Notes under the pieces: generated by a model | Told to the model about the DNA's origin: nothing | Database searches by the model: none | The model's input: the letters and a program-made list of their open reading frames with translations, nothing else | DNA from: Proteles cristata cristata | Lineage: Eukaryota > Chordata > Mammalia > Carnivora > Hyaenidae | Reading direction: 5' to 3' | Length of the DNA stretch: 64,000 bases | Assembly (NCBI GenBank): GCA_017311185.1 | Contig: JAESUZ010000138.1 | Coordinates: 21,588 to 85,587 of the forward strand | Shown: one piece after another, positions 11,111 to 22,687 of the stretch | How positions within the stretch are numbered: position 1 is the first letter of the stretch | How the letters are laid out: every line of letters starts with the position of its first letter | Translations under genes and position numbers: made by a program

Positions 11111-12090
11111 TGAAAGAATTCAGGGTTCTGTTTCCCAGAAGGGCAGGAGAGCAGGGGCTCGGAGCAGGGCAGGAAGGGTAGGGGTACACCACCTGGGAGC
11201 TCTCTCCTTTGTGACCTTGAAGGGTCCGCCAAGGTGAGCAGGGACCGAGGACAGGACTCGAGGGGCGCTGGGGACAGGGTGATGCCTCCTGGGCCTCAGG
11301 AAGTCCCAGGTCCGTCCCCAGTTGGTGGCGGCCGCTAGCGGCGCCGGCATGTTCTTCCTAGCCTGGCTCCTTCAGAAGGCAGCGCTGCCCTAGCTGGTAG
11401 CTGGGGTTTCCCTGGTGCCGCCCCCTAGTTTAGGAGGGATGAGAAACCATCCAATTGCGGCACAACAGGGGCCAGTTAAGTAAAATGGAGTCTGTCAATC
11501 GAGTGGAAAATTAGGCAGGCGCATAGCAGGCTGAGATGAGAACTCTGTCGATACTTGGAGCTGGATGTGAAATATTGTCATGAGACCCAAGGAGGCCGCT
11601 GCATCAGAGCCACACGTGGGCTCTGCCCACACATTTATGGAGCACCTGCTGTGTGCTCAGCACCCTGCTGGGCCCTGGGGCCCCCGGAGGCCCCTGGCAG
11701 GGCACACACAGCTGGGCCGGGAGGCAGGTGTGCTCACTGGCGTGGAGCCAGGATGTGGTGTCCATCTAGAGGAGATTACAGGTCCTGCATCTGGCTGGCC
11801 AGGAGCCGGGGCAAGCCCTTGAGGCTGCTGGAAGATTCTGTCCTCCCTCGTGGGGCTAGGGCGCCATAAGCACTGAGTCCACAGCCTGGAGGAATACGGC
11901 GGGTCTCCTTTCAAAACTTTCCACTACAAGACATATGAACTAGTGGTTAAAAACCACAGGCTCTAGAGTCAGACGGCCTGAGTCCACATCTTCCCTCTGC
12001 CATTTAAACGAGGCTGATAGCACCCCCCTGCAGCATCCCAGGGATGCCTCAGCTCCTCCCCTCGGGAGCCCAGTGAGCGCATTAGTGGGC
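11110..12090. other. Intergenic unique sequence; MIR scrap at about 11940-12010
   Basis: No gene is supported. 11450-11600 is repeat-free with mixed composition. A reversed MIR end ('ccacaggctctagagtcaga') lies near 11960. Confidence 0.5.
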
Positions 12091-12298
12091 TCTGGAGGCC
12101 ATAACAACGTGCCAGCGACCAGGCGGCTGCGACAGCAGACACGTCTTGTCTCACAGTCCTGGAGGCTGGGAGTCAGAGATCAAGGTGCCAGCAAGGCTAG
12201 TGCCTTCTGAGGGCTCTGAGGGAGATCTCTTCCAGGCCTCTCTCTAGCTTCGGGGGGTTTGCAGGCAGTCTTTCGCTTCTCCAGTAGCTGGTATTTTT

Positions 12299-12424
12299 GT
12301 TTACTTCTCTCTTTTTTAAAGATTTTTATCTTTAAGTAACCTCTACCCCCAACATGGGGCTTGAACTCATAACCCTGAGATCAAGAGTTGCATGCTCCAC
12401 CGACTGAGACGGTCAGGTGCCCCC
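12299..12424 (-). mobile_element. Older carnivore SINE, reverse
   Basis: 'ttgaactcataaccctgaga', 'tcaagagttgcatgctccac', 'ggtcaggtgccccc'. It belongs to the older Can-SINE type lacking the long CT-rich part. Imperfect duplication agctggtattttt / agatggtattttc flanks it. Confidence 0.85.
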
Positions 12425-12620
12425 TGTAGATGGTATTTTCACATCATCTTCCCTTTGTATGTGGCATGGAGTTTTGTTTGTTTGTTTGCTTGTTTATTTA
12501 GAGAGCAGGGGAGGGGCAGAGAGAGAGGATCCCAAGCAGGCTCTGTGCTGACAGCACAGAGCTCGACATGAGGCTCCATCTCATGAACCGTGAGATCATG
12601 GCCTGAGACGGGATCAAGAG

Positions 12621-12822
12621 GTGGTCGCTAGCAGTTAAGTGTCTGACTTTGGCTCAGGTCATGATCTCGCGGTTCTTGACTTTGAGCCCCGCATCGGGCT
12701 CTGTGCTGACAGCTCGGAGCCTGCAGCCTGCTTCGGATTCTGTGTCTCCCTCTCTCTGCCCCTCCCTCCTTGCACTCAGTCTCTCGCTGCCTCTCAAAAA
12801 TAAATAAACATTAAAAAAAAAA
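12621..12822 (+). mobile_element. Feline SINE nested in the reverse SINE
   Basis: Starts abnormally ('gtggtcgctagcagttaagt'), lacking part of the usual head, then normal to an A-rich tail before agagttgg. Confidence 0.85.
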
Positions 12823-12830
12823 AGAGTTGG

Positions 12831-13055
12831 GGCGCCTGGGTGGCTTAGTCGGTTAAGCGTCCGACTTTCGCTTAGGTCATGATCTCGCGGTTCGTGGGTT
12901 CGAGCCCCGCGTCGGGCTCTGTGCTGACTGCCAGCTCAGAGCCTGGAGCCTGTTTCAGTCTGTGACTCCTCTCTCTCTGACCCTCCCCTGCTCACGCTGT
13001 CTCTCTCTCTGTCTCCTAGAAATAAATTAAAAAAAAAAAAACATTAAAAAAAAAA
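12831..13055 (+). mobile_element. Young-type feline SINE, second nested insertion
   Basis: Carries the subfamily marks GCTTAGGTCATG and CTGACTGCCAGCTCAGAGC and the CCTAGAAATAAAT end. Target word agagttgg at 12823-12830 and 13056-13063. Confidence 0.93.
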
Positions 13056-13110
13056 AGAGTTGGTGCTTAACCAACTGAGCCACCTGAGTGCCCTGCCCGT
13101 GGCTTTTTAA

Positions 13111-13324
13111 TTTTTATTTATTTTTATTTTTAAAATTTTTATTTTTTTGTGGGGGAGAGTGCAAGTGGGAGAGGGGCAGAGAGAGGGGTACAGAGGATCT
13201 GAAGCAGGCTGTATGCTGACAGGCTGACAGCAGTGACTCTGATGTGGGGCTCGAACCCACGAACCGTGAGATCGTGACCTGAGCTGAAGTCGGGTGCTCA
13301 ACTGACTGAGCCACCCAGGCGCCC
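13111..13324 (-). mobile_element. Feline SINE, reverse
   Basis: A T-rich start, 'gctcgaacccacgaaccgtg', 'tgagccacccaggcgccc' end. The flanks (ccgtggctttttaa / tcatggcctttttaa) suggest a decayed target duplication. Confidence 0.92.
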
Positions 13325-13499
13325 GTCTCATGGCCTTTTTAATAAGGATATTAGATACTTTGGATTCAGGGCCCACTCTATCCAGTATGACCTCGTCTTC
13401 CTAACTAATTATATCTGCCGTGACCCTATTTCCAAATAAAGTCATGTTCTAAGGTACTGGGCTTAGGACTTCAACACAGGAATTTGAGGGAACACACTA

Positions 13500-14390
13500 A
13501 CAGCTGATAGCGGCTGAGTGTCAGGGGTGGTTATTGAGGTCTGGGGTGGGAAGCACAACCCCCCCCCCGGCCCCCAGAAGATGGGAACAAGCTTCCTAAG
13601 GGAGGCAGTGCCTGAGTGAAGGTTGGAGGATGAGGGGGACGCATGAAAGCAGAAGAGTAGAGGAGATGGAAAGGCCATTCCAGGCTGAGGGCACATGCCA
13701 AAATCCAGCTGTTAGGGTCCGGATGTAAGCCAGGGCTGTTGCAAACGGTTATAAAGATGATTTTAGTGCACGAAGTTATTTTTGTACAGTATAAAACTCA
13801 GGCGGGCATTTGAGTAGCTCTGGGAGAGGGTGCACGTGGCTCTCATGTTAGTCTGAATTAGTTTCTCTTGGGCATCTGACAGCTTACAGCAGCCTGGGGA
13901 GTTTGAAGGGCAGGAGAAGGTCAGGCCAGAAGAGGGAGGGCGGGGTCCCACTGGGCCACCTGGGGCATCTGAGAAGGGCAGAGCCCAAACTGGGAGGTCT
14001 TACAAACTCTGCCTTCCCCACACCCGCAGCTGCACCCTCTATTATCCACATTTTTCCCCCAGTACCTGGTGAAGCCAACGTCTCAGCATCCCCACATCTG
14101 GCATAAGCCAGGAACACCCTGCCTCTGCCGTTCAGGCTGTGCGGTGTGGGGGAAGCAGCCCCCTTCCTGCCCAGCCTCCTTAGCTGCGAAGTGTCAGATT
14201 GTCCTGCCTGCTGCAGAGGGATGCAACCATCTGCACAAAAGCGCCTTCTAATCTGGGTCAGGTGGAAGGGACAGTTACTGCACGCCAGCTCCGTGCATAT
14301 TCTTTTGTTCCGTCCTTTGAAAATACATTGAAATCTACCCAAATTACAAGCACACTGGTCCTTCTATTCCCTAACTAGGAATTTATCCTG
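13500..14390. other. Intergenic unique sequence
   Basis: No gene or repeat recognised. Confidence 0.45.
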
Positions 14391-14740
14391 CAAACAGACT
14401 TTTTGTCTTTGATTGGGTTTCCTGGAAACAGCCTCTGAGACAGAGATTTGCATGCGGGAGGCTGGCTGGGGAATGTTCTTGGGCCCAACCCCTGCTGGGG
14501 AGTGAGGGCGCGGGATGGGCAGAAGAAGGAGCTGAACGGCCCTGCAGACCCCACGGGAACTCTGGGAGCACAGTGTCGCAAACTGAGGCAGAGGGGCCTA
14601 AGGATCAGGTAGTAGATGTTTATGCCTCAGGGAGGAGTATAGCCCTGGGGGAGGGTCAGTGGAGGGCTGTGCCTGAAGAGGTGTGTGAGCAATGCTCCAG
14701 CAGCTGGGGGAATGAAGGATCCATTCATCCATCCCAAAGC
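14390..14740 (+). repeat. Possible old interspersed repeat
   Basis: 'gggtttcctggaaacagcct', 'gagatttgcatgcgggaggc', 'aagaaggagctgaacggccc' resemble a known old repeat with a retroviral-LTR-like flavour; not assigned. Confidence 0.35.
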
Positions 14741-14749
14741 AGTCTGAGC

Positions 14750-15260
14750 AATGCATCGTAATGTCCACTCCACTCACCTACATGAGAATGACATGTGCCC
14801 GGGGATGTTCACGGCAGTTTATTTAGCAGGAGATTGGACAATGCCCATGAGTAGAGACTAGTTGAATTAACTAATGGTGCATCCACACAGCGGAATACCA
14901 TGCACCCATAAAAAAGCAGAAGCTAGTATATTAGAGTGCATACAATCTGGAGTGATAAAAATAACATGTTGAACAATGTAAAGAGTAGGCTAGCATTTGC
15001 CTAAGAACAGGGAGGAGAGGTGGGGACATCGTGTACACATAGTTTTGTGTAAGCATAAAATATCTCTGATGAGAGTCCTGAATACTGGTAACAGGGAGTA
15101 TTTCCAAGTTGGGGAACTAGGTTGGTGGGGTCAGCAGACAGTGAGACTTTACCGTATCCCCTTTTCTGTCTTCTGAATATTGAAACATGCAATTGTATTA
15201 CCTACTTAAAGAAATGAAATTATATTACCTAATTAGATATGCTCAATTAAATACTGTAAA
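14750..15260 (+). mobile_element. Old LINE-1 (L1M-type) 3' fragment
   Basis: 'gttcacggcagtttatttag', 'cacagcggaataccatgcac', 'aacatgttgaacaatgtaaa' follow the old L1 3' region; too decayed to code. Confidence 0.7.
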
Positions 15261-15479
15261 AGAAATCCACTGAAGAGGTTTAGAAGAAGGAGGGGTGGGG
15301 CCTTTCAGAACCCGGGAGCCATTTTGGAGGCCAGTGGAGGTGTTTTGGAGGCCAGCTGAGGCTCAGTGAGGGAACCTTCTCTTGCAGGGAGCAGGTAGGT
15401 CAGTGGGCCCAGCGAGAAGAGAATGAGCACCTCTCTCTACATCTGTGGGGGGAGAGCAGCCTGCTGTGAAGGTTCTGAC

Positions 15480-15580
15480 CAAGGCCAGTTCCTTACTGGC
15501 TATGTGACCTTGGGCAAGGTCATCTGAACTCTCTGAGCCTCCATTTCCTCACCTGTGAAGTGGGGACACTATGAAATGCC
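15480..15580 (-). repeat. MIR core
   Basis: 'gctatgtgaccttgggcaag' and 'cctccatttcctcacctgtg', reversed MIR. Confidence 0.8.
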
Positions 15581-15589
15581 AAAGTGCAA

Positions 15590-15870
15590 TGAAAGACAAC
15601 AGGTTAGATATACAGACACACACAAGGATGAATATTAAAAGTGTAGTGTTGAGTGGGGGAAAAAAACCAGAATTAAGGTCTGTAGCACAATATCATTTAT
15701 GGAAATTAGAAACACGTTCTCAGGCAAACCAACACCACATATTTAACAAGAAGAGACATACATATTCAAGGACGTATATTAACTGCATCAGAATGTTTGC
15801 TGTTGACAGAGAGAGAATGCGGGGTGTGCAGAGAACAACAAAAGTACACCATGAGCTGGGGGGAGGGTGG
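15590..15870 (+). mobile_element. Old LINE-1 3' fragment
   Basis: 'acaaggatgaatattaaaag', 'cacaatatcatttatggaaa' match the old L1 3' UTR pattern. Confidence 0.6.
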
Positions 15871-16548
15871 TTTTCTCATGTCTTGGCCCCTGAGGTCCCC
15901 TCCCCAGATGATGACCACTTTACAGGGATGTCACAAAGGCTCCCTGAGAGAATGTACGAGGAATATTCGAGCACAGAGTCAGAACTGAAGTAAATATTTT
16001 AAAAACAGAATCTTCACCTGGGTGTTTTGTTAACTGGCTCTTCATTTTTTTTTTTTAACTTTAACAGCAGCACATAAGCCAATGACTTTACACGTGAGCA
16101 TCAGCCCCACGACACGAAAAAGGACCACAGGCAGTGAGTAGCAGAGCCAGCCTTTAGCCCAGGTCCACTCGCCTCCAAAGCCAGGCTCCTTCCCTCCATA
16201 CCCACCCCTCCTCCCCAGCCTTCTACCAAGAAAAACCAGAGACTCAGAGGGTAATAATGTACCTGCGGGCTCACAGATGACAGAGGTTTGGGCCTTAGGG
16301 GACTTTGGTCTGGCTGGGGAGATTGGCCAGGCTCATCTGCGGGGAACTGACATGATAAGGGGGCCTGAGATGAGATCTGTCTTTTTTCTCTGGTCGCTTT
16401 TAGAATTTTTTCTGTTTGATGTTCTGCAAAATGAGTTTCTCTTAATAGCCAAGGCCCATCTTCAGGAAGCTAGTTAGGATCTGTTGGGCCCCAAACCCAC
16501 AAAATTCATGCAGCCCTGCCAGGTGGTCTAGGTAAAGCCTTTTCCTTT
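15870..16548. other. Intergenic unique sequence
   Basis: No gene or clear repeat. Confidence 0.45.
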
Positions 16549-16771
16549 AAATGTCTATTTATTCATTTTGAGAGAGAGAGAGAGAGAGAGAGAATGTGCA
16601 CATGAACAGGAGAGGGGAAGAGAGAGGAGAGAGAGGGAGAGAGAATCCCAAGCAGGCTCCATGCTGTCAGTGTAGAGCCCAGTGAGGGGCTTGATCCCAT
16701 GAACCAAGAGATCATGACCTGAGCTGAAATCAAGAGTTGGACGCTCAGCCAACTGAGCCACCCAGGTGCCT
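16549..16771 (-). mobile_element. Feline SINE, reverse
   Basis: A (GA)n-rich start, 'tgaaccaagagatcatgacc', 'gagccacccaggtgcctc' end. Confidence 0.92.
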
Positions 16772-17165
16772 CGGTACAGCCGTTTATTATTTATCCTGTT
16801 TTTCCTTGTGCTTTCCATCTCTATGAATCCACATTTTAAATAAAAAATGGGAAATTTCCAGCCCTTATACTTTCAAATATTTCCTTTTCTCCATTTCCTC
16901 TCTTCTTCTGAGACCCCAGTGAGTCTTCTACACCTTGCCACCCACCTCCCCTATGCCATTCCTTTGACTTGCTGTGCTACAATCACAGCGAAGTCCCCAG
17001 CTCTAGTCCCCACTTCGCTAACTTTTCCTTCAGCTGCATCTCAACTCCTGTTTGGCCCATCCCCCGACTTTGCTTTAGTATGAGGTCTATTCAGTCCTTT
17101 AAAAAGTATGCCTTGTCATTGCTAGAATTTGGTTGCATGGTTATCTTTGCCATTCTACTTTTTTA
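16772..17165. other. Intergenic, CT-rich; possible L2
   Basis: Short-exon-like ORFs but no domain. 16900-17110 has L2-like phrases only. Confidence 0.35.
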
Positions 17166-17287
17166 ATAAACATGTTTAAAAGTTTATTTATTTTTGTTAT
17201 TAATCTCTATACTCAACGTTGGGCTCCAACTCACAACCCTGAGATCAAGAGTCACATGCTCTTCTGACTGAGCCAGCCAGGTGCCCC
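17166..17287 (-). mobile_element. Older carnivore SINE, reverse
   Basis: 'ctccaactcacaaccctgag', 'agtcacatgctcttctgact', 'gccagccaggtgcccc'. Imperfect duplication of tttgccattctattttta flanks it. Confidence 0.88.
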
Positions 17288-17326
17288 TTTGCCATTCTAT
17301 TTTTAATTAAAAATATATTTTATGCA

Positions 17327-17507
17327 GGGTGCCTGGGTGGTTCAGGTCATGATCTCACAGTCCATGGGATCAAGTCCAGTGTCAGTCTCTGTGCCGACAG
17401 CTCAGAGCCTGGAGCCTGCTTCAGATTCTGTGTCTCCCTCTCTCGCTCTGCCCTTCCCCTGCTCACACTCTGTTTCCCTCAAAAATAAATAAACATTTAA
17501 AAAATTA
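17327..17507 (+). mobile_element. Feline SINE with internal deletion
   Basis: The head 'gtgcctgggtggttcaggtc' skips the 'cagtcggttaag...ggct' part. Target duplication aaaatatattttatgca (17310-17326), repeated with one change at 17508-17524. Confidence 0.93.
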
Positions 17508-17524
17508 AAAAACATATTTTATGC

Positions 17525-18080
17525 ATATTTTGTAACCAGTGCCTAATTATTCTCATATCTGAATTCCTTGAGAATTCACATCCATTGCTTATGGTTTCTG
17601 CTGGCTCTCACTCATGGTGCCTCATTTTCCTAAGTGTTTGGTGCACTGTGACCATGAGGTTTTTTGGTTTTTCTATTTTGCTTACCCCTGATCCTTGGGA
17701 ATCTTGGGAGGAAGTTGGAATGTTTTCCTCCAGAGAAGATTTGTAATAGCTTTTGCTGGAAGCCAGAGGACTGGCCATTTGACTCCCTGCTTAAAGCAAG
17801 AGTGTCTGGTGGGTTTCTCCGCCTTCCCTGTTGTGGAGCTGATATCAGCATGTCTGATGATCTACCCCCCTACATCTCCTAAACGCCATGTCCTTACATA
17901 CAGTTTACTGTGATTTGAGTGTCTTATAGACAGAGGCCCTTTCAGAGTGTCTAGTCTATCGTGTTCCTGCATGTGATGTTTCTAGGCGAGAGATCCATGT
18001 CCAAGTGCAACAGGGTTTCAGAGCAGGACGGCCAGTCCTGGGGCTGGGGCAGTGAAGCATGATAGGGCAGGGGTGGGGGG
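17525..18080. other. Intergenic, no feature recognised
   Basis: No gene; some ORFs of 60-75 codons without domains. Confidence 0.4.
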
Positions 18081-18245
18081 TCGTTAAATGAGCCAAGTTT
18101 CAGACATCACCTTCCAACAGGGAGTCTGGTCCAGAAGACCTGGGGTGGGGCCCATGAATTAGCATTTTAACTGCCCTGTGTCCCATATGTTTTGTGTGAT
18201 TCTGATGCCAATGGTACAAGTCCACTTCAAGAAACTCTGGACTAC
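18080..18245 (+). repeat. MER5A-like hAT fragment
   Basis: 'gacctggggtggggcccatg', 'aattagcattttaactgccc', 'gtgattctgatgccaatggt' and 'tcaagaaactctgg' follow the MER5A pattern. Confidence 0.65.
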
Positions 18246-18985
18246 TGCAATCAAAGAAGTCTTCATGGAGGATGCTAGATTTGACCAGTCTCAAAGAGGC
18301 TCAGTCAAAGGAGGCAAAGATAAGGACAGGTAATAGACTCCCTAGTTTATCCAAAGTGTAGAGTCCTGTCAGTGAGGCTAGGATGTAGGAAGAGCCCAAA
18401 TTGATGGAGGTCCCCAAACCTCAGACCTAGGATTTGGGGCTTTAACATATGTAATCTTGGGAGGAAGGGAAAGCTCTTGGGGGAAGCAGTGACAAAAAGC
18501 AAAGTGAGATTTTAGGAAACTCAGGCAGCAGGGAGCTGGATGAATTGTATTCCTACAGTTACCCACTTATGATGGAGAATAATTAACTAAATCACGCTGT
18601 TATTTTAATAGAGTTGTGTTTTTTTAGAAAGAGAAACAGTGACTACCTAATGCTCAGTGTTCTGGGCTGTCAGCTCCTGTGGCCCGGGGGAAGGGGCAGA
18701 ACAGACAGATTGACGTGGCTTCCCTGAGCCCTACAAGCCACCAGGCAGGGCCACATGAATTTTGCAGGTATGGGGCTCAGCACGTCCTAACTGGCTCCTT
18801 GAGGATAGGCCTTGACTATTAAGAGGAATCCATACATTAAGGTCTATGTCCCTGCCTTAGACTTTGCAACCCCAGAGGGTAGTAGCCTGTCACGTCACCC
18901 TGGGACCCAGGATGCTACCACCACGGTAAGGTACACGGTAACAATTAAAATGTGGTAATAGTCCATTGTGCGTGTGTGATGATTT
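18245..18985. other. Intergenic; AT-rich island at 18560-18625
   Basis: No gene. 18560-18625 ('gagaataattaactaaatca') is a possible small conserved element. Confidence 0.35.
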
Positions 18986-19140
18986 ACAACCTACCAGCTG
19001 CTCTCAGCAGTGGCATCGCCTTTAACCCCACAACAGTCCCAGGTGGCGGGCTCTCCTCTCTCTGTGATAAATGAGACTCAGAGAGGTTCACTGAGTTGCC
19101 AGGGGACACGCAGCAAACCAGAAGCAGAGCTAGGACTGGT
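18985..19140 (+). repeat. MIR element
   Basis: 'aatgagactcagagaggttc', 'cagcaaaccagaagcagagc' forward MIR. Confidence 0.75.
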
Positions 19141-19324
19141 GGCAGCCATTGTGTTCTGGCCATTGTGCTCCTGGCATGGAGGAAAGTGGGGAGGGGTCTT
19201 CTCCGTTTGAGCGCTGTTGCTGAGGCAGCAGTGCTCCTGGGAGTGAGAGGTCTGTTTCTCCTGATCGTCTGGGCAGGGGAGGGACAGGGGGAGCGGTTGG
19301 TTCCCCTTCAAGGAAGGTGCTTTA

Positions 19325-19556
19325 GGGGCACCTGGGTGGCTCAGTCGGTTAAGCATCTGACTTTGGCTCACGGTTCATGGGTTCAAGCCCCACACTGGGC
19401 ACTGTGCTGATGGCTCAGCGCCTGGAGCCTGCTTCTGATTCTGTGTCTCCCTCTCTCTCTGCCCCTCCCCTGCTCACATTCTGTCTCTGTCTCTCTCCCT
19501 CTCAAAAATGAATAAATAAATAAACACTTAAAAAATAAAAAATAATTTTTAAAAAA
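19325..19556 (+). mobile_element. Feline SINE
   Basis: 'ggggcacctgggtggctcag', CT-rich run, long A-rich tail. Confidence 0.94.
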
Positions 19557-20840
19557 GGACAGGGCTTTCTTCAGAGTGAAGAAGCTCGAAAGGGCCTGGC
19601 CCCTGCATCCCTTCATTTCTCAGTAGGAAGTCCTTCCGGCTGTCCCCAGGAAGTCTGTCCCCTGCCTGCAGCAGCAGAAATCAATGGCTCCTCCCAAGCT
19701 ACCAGAGTCCCCATAGCCTCTAGGCCTACAATCAGGTCTTTCATACCATAGCATCTTCAGTCCTTACCTTGTGCAGAGCTCACAGCCCACCAAACTGGGA
19801 GCTTCCCTCAGACTGATAGAGGAGCCATGCCTCCTCCCTTGGACTGGTAACTCCCCAAGACTAGGGAATCTGCCTCCCCCCTTAAATCAGTGACTCCTTG
19901 ACAGTGGGGACGAGGGGTGTAGTGCCTCCTCCTTCAGACTGAGGGCTCCCTGAGGGCGGGCAGTATGCCTCCTCCCTTAGACCCAGGGCGCCTCACAGGA
20001 GCTGCGCAGACCCTGAACTCACTTGGAGCAGAAAACTCTCTTGTTGCTGTGCTGTCCCTCAGGCCTGGGGCCTGGGCTTTACGAATTTTTCCTGTCTAAA
20101 CATTTAGGCTGTGACAGAGCAGCTGGGCCAAGAACGAGTGATGGGCAGTCGCCCTGGTCAACGGGGGGCTGCTGGATGATTTACACGTGGAAGAGGTGTG
20201 TGTGTGTGCCTGCGCGGGCTGAGATGGGACGGGCCTGTGGGGGTCCAGAGGCCACCCCAGGCCATTCCATCCCCTCCCTGCCTCAGACGGGATGCTCCAG
20301 ACGTGCTGTCCTCTGTGCAGACAGACCTCCCTCCCCTGTGCCCAGCGGAAGTACTCCCCAGCCCCAGCGGGTCTTCCCTACTGGCCTGCACAACCCCTAC
20401 CAGCGAGGCCTGCTTGCACTCTAAGCTCTCTTGCCCACGAAAGCGCCCAGCCTGTCTTCCTTGGTGTGGGCAGCGTGGCGGGGGGGCGAGGGGGGGGGAG
20501 TGTGGTGCCTGTCCTGGGCCATGCAGAGTAGGGGTCCTAGCAGGGACCACATTGTGAGTCCCTGTGATGGGCTTCGAGCCTTCTATTTGCCTCCCTGGCA
20601 GAGACTCCCTAATGTCTTCTCCTGAGCTCTTGACAAAGTGTCAGGATCTGGACTGGAAAGGAGCTGCGAGACAAGGCAGGAGCTTGAGAGACAGGGATTC
20701 CCAGGAAGTTTGACAAGTGCATCTAAAGCCCCTTCCAATGGAGACATTCTATGAGAAGTATAGTTCAGGCACAAAGACAGGACTCAGCGGCTCATGGTCA
20801 TTGTTGTTTGTTGTTATGTGGAGACTCTTCCTCCCCAACC
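19557..20840. other. Intergenic unique sequence with a degenerate minisatellite
   Basis: No gene is supported; one 133-codon ORF has no domain. 19829-19980 holds four degenerate tandem units. Confidence 0.45.
19829..19980 (+). repeat. Degenerate minisatellite, period 43-52
   Basis: Units begin GCCTCCTCCCTT (or close) at 19829, 19872, 19924 and 19967, each followed by a variant of AGACTGAGGGCTCCCTGA. The unit resembles an L2 3' end phrase. Confidence 0.75.
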
Positions 20841-20847
20841 TTCATAA

Positions 20848-20910
20848 GCACACACACGCACACACATGCACACACACACACACACATGCACACACACTAC
20901 ACACACACCA
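20848..20910. repeat. (CA)n microsatellite, interrupted
   Basis: CA units with GCACACATG interruptions. Confidence 0.95.
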
Positions 20911-21267
20911 CACTCAGTTTGGACTGTAGGTAACCACTTCATTATGGACTCTGGGAAAAGAGAAGCCAGAACTCCCAAGGATTAGGTCAAGCTTTTCCTC
21001 TGCCTAGAGAAATTCCCATACATTTACACACAGAAACATGTACAAGAAGGTTCCTAGCAACACTAGAAAAGCAAAATAAAATAAAAAAAACCCTAGATGT
21101 CAGAAATATCAGAAGGGCTAAGTAAGCTGTGGCATAATCCTACAGTAGAACATGATACTGCAGTAAGGGTGAAAGAGTAAGATCTACACATATAACATGG
21201 ATGAATCACAGAACAATATTAAGAGAAGTAGCAGATTACAATGTCATGTCATTTATAGAAAATTTAA

Positions 21268-21470
21268 AAATATTTTTAATGTTTATTTTTTAAGAGAGTG
21301 CAAGAGGGGGAGGGGCAGAGAGAGAGAGAGGGAGACACAGAATCCAAAGCAGGCTGCAGGCTCTGAGCTATCAGCACAGAGCCTGACACGGGGCTTGAAC
21401 CCACAGACTGTGAGATCATGACCTGAGCTGAAGTCGGACTCTGAATGGACTGAGTCACCCAGGTGCCCCT
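21268..21470 (-). mobile_element. Feline SINE, reverse
   Basis: Ends 'gagtcacccaggtgcccc'. Target duplication atttatagaaaatttaaaa at about 21251 and again, one base different, at 21472-21490. Confidence 0.94.
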
Positions 21471-21501
21471 GATTTATACAAAATTTAAAAACATTTATGT
21501 A

Positions 21502-21709
21502 GGGGCATCTGGATGGCTCAGTCCGTTAAGCATCCAACTTTGGCTCAGGTCATGATCTCACAGTCTGTGAGTTCGAGTCCCGCGTCAGGCTCTGTGCTGA
21601 CAACTCAGTCTGCAGCTTGCTTTGGATTCTGTGTGTGTCTCTCTCTGCCTCTCCCCTGCTCATGTTCTGTCTCTCTCTCAAAAATAAATAAACATTAACA
21701 TTTTTTCTT
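21502..21709 (+). mobile_element. Feline SINE
   Basis: 'ggggcatctggatggctcag' to 'aaataaataaacattaac'. Duplication aaaaacatttatgta / aaaaatttatgta flanks it. Confidence 0.93.
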
Positions 21710-22011
21710 AAAAATTTATGTAAATCTTATATGGTAAAATATACCACGTTTGGTTTGGGGGGATATGCAAATAAATAGAAGTATAAAGAAAAAAGAGTAC
21801 AAGTATAAAGAAACGCATGAGAAAGATAAACAATACATTCAGGTTAGTGGTTACCTAATGATGACCAAAATATTTTCTCTGGGGGCGTGAGATGAGTGGG
21901 GAAAGAAATACAGGAGGAACAGAGAACTTGCTAAGATTAATTATCTATTGCTGAGTATCAAATTATCACAAAATTCAGCAGCTTAAAACAACATATATTT
22001 ATTATCTCAGT

Positions 22012-22640
22012 TTGATATAATCATGTGGATTTTCTTCTTTGGTCTGTTAATATGATGGATCATACTCATAGATTTTTGAATGTTGAGCCAGTCTGGCAAT
22101 CTTGGGATAAACTCCACTTGGTCATGGTGTGTTATTCTTTTCATATCCATTGTTGTATTCAAATTTCTAGTATCTTCTTTAAGGTTTTTGTTTCTTTGTG
22201 GGGTGCCTGGGTGGCTTAGTCGGTTAAGCGTCCGACTTTCGCTTAGGTCATGATCTCGCGTTCGTGGGTTCGAGCCCCGCGTCGGGCTCTGTGCTGACTG
22301 CCAGCTCAGAGCCTGGAGCCTGTTTCAGTCTGTGACTCCCTCTCTCTCTGACCCTCCCCTGCTCACGCTGTCTCTCTCTCTCTCTCCTAGAAATAAATAA
22401 AACATTAAAAAAAAAAAGGTTTTTGTTTCTTTGTTAATGAGGGATATTGGTCAGTAGGGATATTTTTTACCGTCTTCATCTGGTTTGGACATTAGGGTGA
22501 TCCCAGCTTCGAAAAAGGAGTTGGGAAGTTTTCACCCCTGTTTTCTGGAAGAGATTGTGTAGAACTAGTATTTGTTCTTTAAATATTTTTTAATTCACTA
22601 GAGAAACCATTCAGGCCAGAAGATTTTTTTTCTTTTTAAT
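22012..22640 (-). mobile_element. Old LINE-1 ORF2 fragment, reverse, split by a SINE
   Basis: 'tgaatgttgagccagtctgg', 'gggatattggtcagtaggga' and 'agggtgatcccagcttcgaa' are the reversed RT region of L1 ORF2; stops and indels abound. Confidence 0.75.
22200..22415 (+). mobile_element. Young-type feline SINE
   Basis: Has the GCTTAGGTCATG and CTGACTGCCAGCTC marks. Perfect 19-base duplication aaggtttttgtttctttgt at 22181-22199 and 22416-22434. Confidence 0.97.
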
Positions 22641-22687
22641 AAGAGAAAAACAAAAGTTTAATTAAAAGTTTAAATAACACATATAGC

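Larger units (their letters stand above)
12472..13093 (-). mobile_element. Feline SINE, reverse, interrupted by two nested SINEs
   Basis: The piece 12472-12620 stops at 'gggatcaagag'. Its continuation 'ttggtgcttaaccaactgag' appears only at 13060-13093, after two forward SINEs. Confidence 0.85.
12090..13500 (+). repeat. Old repeat ('ggctgccataaca' family) opened by a SINE cluster
   Basis: The left part has 'gaggccataacaacgtgcca', 'tctcacagtcctggaggctg', 'gagatcaaggtgccagcaag'. The right part (13327-13500) has 'agtatgacctcgtcttccta', 'ccctatttccaaataaagtc' and 'ggacttcaacacaggaattt'. About 1 kb of SINEs separates them. Confidence 0.75.
20995..21930 (+). mobile_element. Old LINE-1 3' fragment split by two SINEs
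   Basis: 'gtacaagaaggttcctagca', 'catggatgaatcacagaaca' before, and 'tcaggttagtggttacctaa' after the SINE pair, follow an old L1 3' UTR. Confidence 0.75.
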
